This document shows, piece by piece, positions 58,881-64,000 of a DNA stretch of 64,000 nt (position 1 is the stretch's first letter; each line of letters starts with the position of its first letter). The notes beneath the pieces were generated by a model. It was given only the letters and a program-made list of their open reading frames with translations. It was not told the DNA's origin and did no database searches. The translations under genes and the position numbers were made by a program. Location of the stretch: NCBI GenBank assembly GCA_947172415.1, contig OX359201.1, positions 1,922,001-1,986,000 on the forward strand, in the 5' to 3' direction. Source of the DNA: Chondrosia reniformis (lineage: Eukaryota; Porifera; Demospongiae; Chondrillida; Chondrillidae).

Positions 58881-59252
58881 GAAATCATCTCACTATTGCA
58901 ATTGTTTGTTTGACTGCTACATGATTGCTCAAGAATCGTCTATACTATACGTTTAAAAATACTAATTTAAAGGCTAGCTGGCCCATGTCTCTAGAATGCA
59001 GCAACGTTGCAGGATAAAGACATGTATCATAAATGTCATTCGTATTAATTAAAATGGAAGGAAAGAAAAAGGGAAAAAAGAGAAAAAATGAAAATACACG
59101 AAAAGAAATTGATTTCCAAACTCTAGTCACACTCACAATGTTTGGCCTTTATAAGCATGTTATTGTACAATTAAAGATGCACATTAAATATATACAGGAT
59201 TGATTCAACTGAACACTGTGATATACTGAAGGTTTATGTTATATAATCATGA

Positions 59253-62200
59253 TTAATAATTGCTTTTAGAGAAAATAGTTTTTGCTAATTCATGGGCAAT
59301 GCGGCCAGCTTCCAATACCATCTTCTCTTCTTCTATGTGAGCTGGCCTTGGGCTACTCTTTGACAGCTAAAAGACAATAAATATGTATAAATAATGCTTA
59401 TATATGTAGTATAGTAAGAATAGAGTCTATAGTAATTACTATGATATGTACAAAATACGTATGTATTATATACATATATACATGTATGACACAAGGAACA
59501 GACAAATGTATTACATGTGTATATAATACCTAATAATGCAAGTGAATACAGTAGAACTCTAAATGGGCCCAATTGCTATGTATTTACTTACGTATATAGG
59601 TATACATATAGTTGAGCAATATAAGTTGTAACCAATTATATAATTATAAAGTAAATGTGCATTCCTGCACTATAGTGTGACAGGAAAGTTAAGTTTTTAA
59701 TGGAAGTAGGCAGGTATGCTGTCTTTCTCTTATTCACACATTTTTTGGTACAAAAGCAACACCCTGGTTGATAGATTCTTAATTTAATATCCAATTAAAT
59801 AGTCAGATATTTATGAATGTACGCATGCATAATACACTGTACTTACATTGATTGGAATAGACTGTGATACTGGGAAAGGTGAAGACTGCTTAGTGATATT
59901 GCTGGCTTCTTGGGATAGGGAATTGGTGGATGATTCTATAAATTAAAGGGAAGTAGGAACACTATAATATAAACACATAATTATACTATATCCTTTAGAA
60001 TCTATTATATTTTCTGTACAGCTATATACTAACACTACAGCAGTTTGCAATGTGCAAACCACTTGCAAAGGTACTGAATTTGCTATAGTTTGCTAGAATT
60101 AGCAAGGTAAACTGTGGTCATTATTGCAATCTATAGCAAAGTCAGTACCTCTACAAGTAGTTTGCACATTACAAACTGTTCCTTTTCCTGAAGTGTAAAT
60201 TTAGTAACTTGAAGGGGTTTACCAGTTTAAAGAAAATAGTATATACATATGTACATGATCAGTTCATGAATACCTAAAGTCATATTTAAAAGGCATGTAA
60301 TCAAGTGGGTATGGGAGAAATGTATAAAATGGAGCCTAGAATAGCTACTATAAACCAACAGTGCTCTGCCACTGAGCTACAATTTCCACACCAATTCCTC
60401 AACTACGCGTCCCTCTTCTATTACATACAAACTATGTAGTAACTATCACATACATACTTAACATAATCCCATTAATACCTTTATATATTGTAGTCAGAAT
60501 AAGCTAACGATCAGAAACCAAGCTGGTCACTCTTAGCCAAAGCATTGATTGCCACAATCAACCACTTGTTGTGTAAGAAAATATCTGATGCATTACTGCT
60601 GCAACTTAGTGCACAAAATTAGTGCATATCCCATATACGTATCAGGAATTGAATGCGTGTGTCTAAAGAATGCGAAATTGCGAGTTTTTTCCACATCCGC
60701 AATCTTTTGATGTGCATTGATCTGGCACCTCAGTAATTCAGTATACTAGTCTGTATACCTTAAGCTTCATCTCATATTCTTTTAACTTAAATGCTTTACT
60801 TATACATATCTGTAATTTGGATAAATTGCAATCTATTACATTTGCATTTGATTCCTGATATACGTATGGTATACACAGTTTATGGTTAAATATGTCATAA
60901 TTCTTATTCAGTAAATTGTGAGGCTATAAGATACTAAATGCATAACTAACTTCTTGAGGATTCAGAAGTTTCAACTTCTGCTGCAGTAGATTCTGAAGAC
61001 TCCTACAGAGTTAGAGTTCATACATACGTGGATAGTTACAAGTATAAGCACATTTCTGGTTTTACTGAAACTGTAGATGCATGAACCTTCTAGATAATAC
61101 ATAGTCTTTTTAAAGGATCATCTTTTGACTATTAGAGTGTCCCAATCACTGAAACATCTGACGTACAAAAGAGACAAAAACTGTGTCTTTAGACGCTCTA
61201 AAAGTCAAAAGATGATCCTTGCAAAAGATAAGTTCGACGCAGTTAGAAGAAATCCTTATTCTATTAATTAATACATACATAGGTTTGTATATCTATGGTG
61301 ATTTGGTGCTTACTCTGGCTGAGTCTTCATAGGATTTACACTCTACATCGCTAGCCTTTACAGAAGGTATTGAAGGCACTGTCAAGCTTCGTGTTAAGGT
61401 GTGTTTGGTGTTTTCAGTCTGCTTGACTTCCACTTCAGTGATATCAGAGGAGACACTGGCAGGAGGCGTCTTTGTAGGAGACACCGTTCCAAAAATGACA
61501 TCACTAGAACCTACAGAAAACAACAAAGATAATTCTACATACGTACATACATACGTATGTATTGCATCACATACGTATGTATATAAAACAGCCCCAAAGA
61601 AGAATTAAAAAATGGCTGGAAATATTTAACTTTTAAATAGTATCACTTAACACATATAATCAATACGTACAAGAATGTTAACTTAACAAAGAGATACGTA
61701 TATGAAAAAATAGGGGACTTTAAGATAAAAAGCTGATCTTAAGCTTAGATGTCTCATTTGATGTATATAGTCTAACTCACTACTCCTCTTCATCCACAAA
61801 TCTCTGAGATAGGCTACTGATTTAGTTGGTTCACCTTCAGTAAAAACGTCACCTTCAGTAAAAACGTCATCTTCATTCTGCTTCACTGGAGTATTAGCAC
61901 TTGAAATTACAAGTTTACCTACAAGGAAATCCTCATCTTCTGAAAATGATCTTAGGCTCTCAATGCTGAGTGCTTTCAATGAGGTATCCTTGGGTAGGCT
62001 ACTAGAAAGTGCATCTTTTGACGGACTACTGTTATTTTCCTCGGCCGGAGAATCTGGAACTGAGGTTTCACTAGTGAGCTGATGCACTATTGGCTCTAGA
62101 GTAGCGTGCTTATTGTTGTTACTGTTCATATTACCAGTAATGCTAGCAGGTTGATGAGTTGGAGTGACACTTGTTAGTGCTTGTAGAGCTGTGTCTGTGT

Positions 62201-64000
62201 CATTGCTGGTTTCTTTGTTGAGTATTTCTGCATCTACTTGCTGTGATTGAACTATTTCCAACTCATTTGATTTTGAATCCATGATAGTTTCTCCCTCTTC
62301 AGGACTAACTTTTATCTGGCTTTCAAAAGTATCAAGTTTATGAAGAGGAACAATTTGTGGAGGAGTGGAATCAGTGACAGTAGTAACAGAATCGATAGGC
62401 CTTGAAATTGTGACATCTGAAGTAAAATAGAATAAACTATATGTGACACAAAGATGGCAGATTGAAATGCAAATGGTTAATTTTGGGAGTAGCTTCTCAA
62501 CATAGGGTTAGTACACATGTCAAACATAATGACAACTGCTTATTACTGACTTACACCATGCAGCCAGCAGACTAAGTGTTACATATACGTACACTAAACT
62601 GAGCACCAATTAGGGGAGAACGGCTGTCAGTTTTTAGATGGCTAGGAGATAATTAATTGTTGCAAGGAAGGTAGTTCCCTCCATAACTTCTTTTGTCTGT
62701 CACATCCATTCTGTAGTTGTGTGTTGGTCAGCAAACAATTACCTACCTTGTTTTGGTTCAGCTTTGAGTGGTGATGATGCCTTTAAAGAGTTTCTCCTCC
62801 TCCAAGCAGGCACAGAGGACTGTAGGACACCAGAGGACTTAAGCAAATCAAAAGAGTATATGGAGCAGGAAATCTTACAGCATCTGATATATCTTTTGGA
62901 TGGTTCATCTTTCAGCACTTTGAGAGTCTAAATATGCAGTTCAGTAAATTTTTTGTCCGATGTTTCAACCCCAAGGTCCCTTCTTCTGTGACCGTCTTTA
63001 GGTGCTCAAAGAGTTGAAAGATGAACCATTCAAAAGATTAGTTCAACGCAGTCAGAAGGAATCCATATTCTATTAACATCTAACGCATACAGTGTAACTA
63101 TCAAGGAGGAATGCATCAATCCAGGTCTACTCAAAATACTTCATGTGCACATATACGTAGTACTTACATAATCAGAATAGAGTTCTGCTTCCAAGAAAGG
63201 TTTCCACTCAACCTCTGGTTTATTAAATTCAGCTAAATACAAGTATTAATGGTATAAGTATACAGAATAAGGAGCTTTAAAGGCAAGATGTGCGTAAAGA
63301 AACAATCAATCAGCAATCAATATAATAATCAGACCACAACTGTTTACTAATTATAGAGGAAAAGTAAAAAGAGAAACAATCAGTGAAAATCAAACCTAGG
63401 GTAGCTGGTCACAGTCATGAATACTCTGCCATTGATGTAAAATTACCATAGCTATACTCCATCTGTTTCCCACTATACTAATACTTGTCCAAAAATATTA
63501 AATCCACTTACATTCTTTTAACTTCTCTAACACTTGTTTTCTTGCAGAACGTGCAGCCTTCATTATTTGGACTTCCTCAGCTCTCTTCTTGTCCTCCATT
63601 GATACCTAATGTTTTATTACACCTTTGTATGAATGTAAGTACTAAAATATCTGTACATCAATTGCACACTATTACGTATAATGAGATGGAGTTGGGTATA
63701 ATGGACAATCCATGTGGGTCACTGTAGAGTGGTTATAATTTAAGAGCGAAACTACTACAGCTCTGTCTGTAAAGTAAATAAGCCCGTGTTTGACATATCG
63801 AATAATACATTCCAGGACAAAACTGTAACGGCCATTTTAAAGTGTGTACGTACGTAGATGTAAGCTCTTCAAATGGCTGTAACCTTATTACAGGTTACTG
63901 TAAATTTTATTGGCAATATAACTACAAATTTTCACAATACCAACACATACCTTTGATAAATAAGGACTATCACATTCCTCTGATTCTGTAATTGGATGTG
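59253..64000 (-). CDS. Unrecognised acidic Ser/Thr-rich protein, 5'-partial
   Basis: Exons in transcript order: 63951-64000 (continues off the window), 63512-63605, 63168-63232, 62747-62819, 61781-62416, 61314-61510, 60951-61002, 59847-59935, 59253-59366. All have GT/AG borders and one continuous frame to TAA at 59253-59255. The visible peptide is about 450 residues. Near its start is a charged, probably helical stretch (MEDKKRAEEVQIMKAARSAR), then EFNKPEVEWKPFLEAELYSD and VPAWRRRNSLKAS, a good basophilic-kinase-like site. A long low-complexity Ser/Thr/Glu region follows, with a DVFTEG pair. The C-terminus is HIEEEKMVLEAGRIAHELAK then TIFSKSNY. I see no enzyme motif, signal peptide or membrane segment. 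It may be a cytoskeletal or scaffold protein, but this is only a guess. Confidence 0.75.
60041..60178. mobile_element. Short MITE-like inverted repeat in the last long intron
   Basis: The left end CAGTTTGCAATGTGCAAAC continues through GGTACTGAATTTGCTATAG and is mirrored by CTATAGCAAAGTCAGTACC ending GTTTGCACATTACAAACTG. 138 bp, no coding capacity. Confidence 0.7.
60325..60390 (-). mobile_element. tRNA-derived SINE head, copy 2
   Basis: The minus strand has TTGTAGCTCAGTGGCAGAGC (strong A-box) and a decayed B-box (CTAGGCTCCATT). Confidence 0.55.
61104..61268 (+). mobile_element. Hairpin retroposon family H, copy 4, with 9 bp target duplication
   Basis: Arms around GGATCATCTTTTGAC and AAAAGTCAAAAGATGATCC, then the family tail (GACGCAGTTAGAAGAAATCC). 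TAATACATA occurs just before (61095-61103) and just after (61269-61277). Confidence 0.7.
62891..63076 (+). mobile_element. Hairpin retroposon family H, copy 5, with hammerhead-like core
   Basis: Arms GGTTCATCTTTCAGC.. and ..GTTGAAAGATGAACC, tail CAACGCAGTCAGAAGGAATC. The loop holds the antisense core GATGTTTCAACCCC..GGTCCCTTCTTCTGTG (62959-62990). Confidence 0.65.
63385..63450 (-). mobile_element. tRNA-derived SINE head, copy 3
   Basis: The minus strand has CAATGGCAGAGTATTCATGA (decayed A-box) and CTAGGTTTGATTTTC (B-box-like), followed by a body with ATTGTTTCTCTTTTTACTTT similar to the region after copy 1. Confidence 0.5.

Noticed and set aside
62719..62931. Plus-strand 70-codon frame
   Set aside because: It is antisense to the 62747-62819 exon of the minus-strand gene, whose frame and splice sites fit well.

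Overview
This is AT-rich metazoan genomic DNA. Genes have many short exons split by GTAAGT-type introns, and the main families present (receptor protein tyrosine phosphatases with Ig/FN3 ectodomains, and a KIF14-type kinesin with an FHA domain) are animal families. Composition, compactness, the very frequent TACGTA/ACGTAC words and the many small mobile elements suggest a demosponge such as Amphimedon. That species-level guess is an inference.

Left part (1-37.9 kb): a tandem cluster of receptor tyrosine phosphatase (RPTP) paralogues, all on the + strand. Gene A (only its last three exons, to 824) is followed by gene B (3187-13408; Ig-Ig-FN3-FN3-TM-D1-D2), a decayed copy C (16985-18362), gene D (19405-23693; Ig-Ig-FN3-FN3-FN3-TM and a short tyrosine-containing tail, with no phosphatase), a decayed copy E (26215-27370) and gene F (28418-37908; Ig-Ig-FN3-FN3-FN3-TM-D1-D2). 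B, D and F share closely related ectodomains. B and F carry an apparently active D1 domain and an unusual D2 that keeps a CX5R loop. D looks like a phosphatase-less partner or decoy made from the same ectodomain. The three cytoplasmic regions share an H-x-Y-x-x-V motif. The layout resembles a paired-receptor locus.

Middle (38.2-56.8 kb): one + strand kinesin-3 gene with about 38 exons. It encodes a motor domain, an FHA domain, coiled coils and a long helical tail, and is closest to KIF14, the cytokinesis kinesin. Its introns hold three minisatellites, three copies of a TA-flanked MITE, two hairpin retroposons and a tRNA-derived SINE. One minisatellite appears to have grown out of the splice-donor junction of a motor exon.

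Right part (56.8-64 kb): the 3' end of the kinesin faces a convergent - strand gene (59253 to beyond the window) for an acidic Ser/Thr-rich protein that I do not recognise. Between them lies a Penelope-like retroelement fragment (GIY-YIG endonuclease remnant) with a hammerhead-ribozyme-like core about 240 bp downstream. Related cores recur about a dozen times across the window, several inside palindromic elements.

All exon boundaries were read by eye from splice signals, reading-frame continuity and comparison among paralogues, without transcript data.
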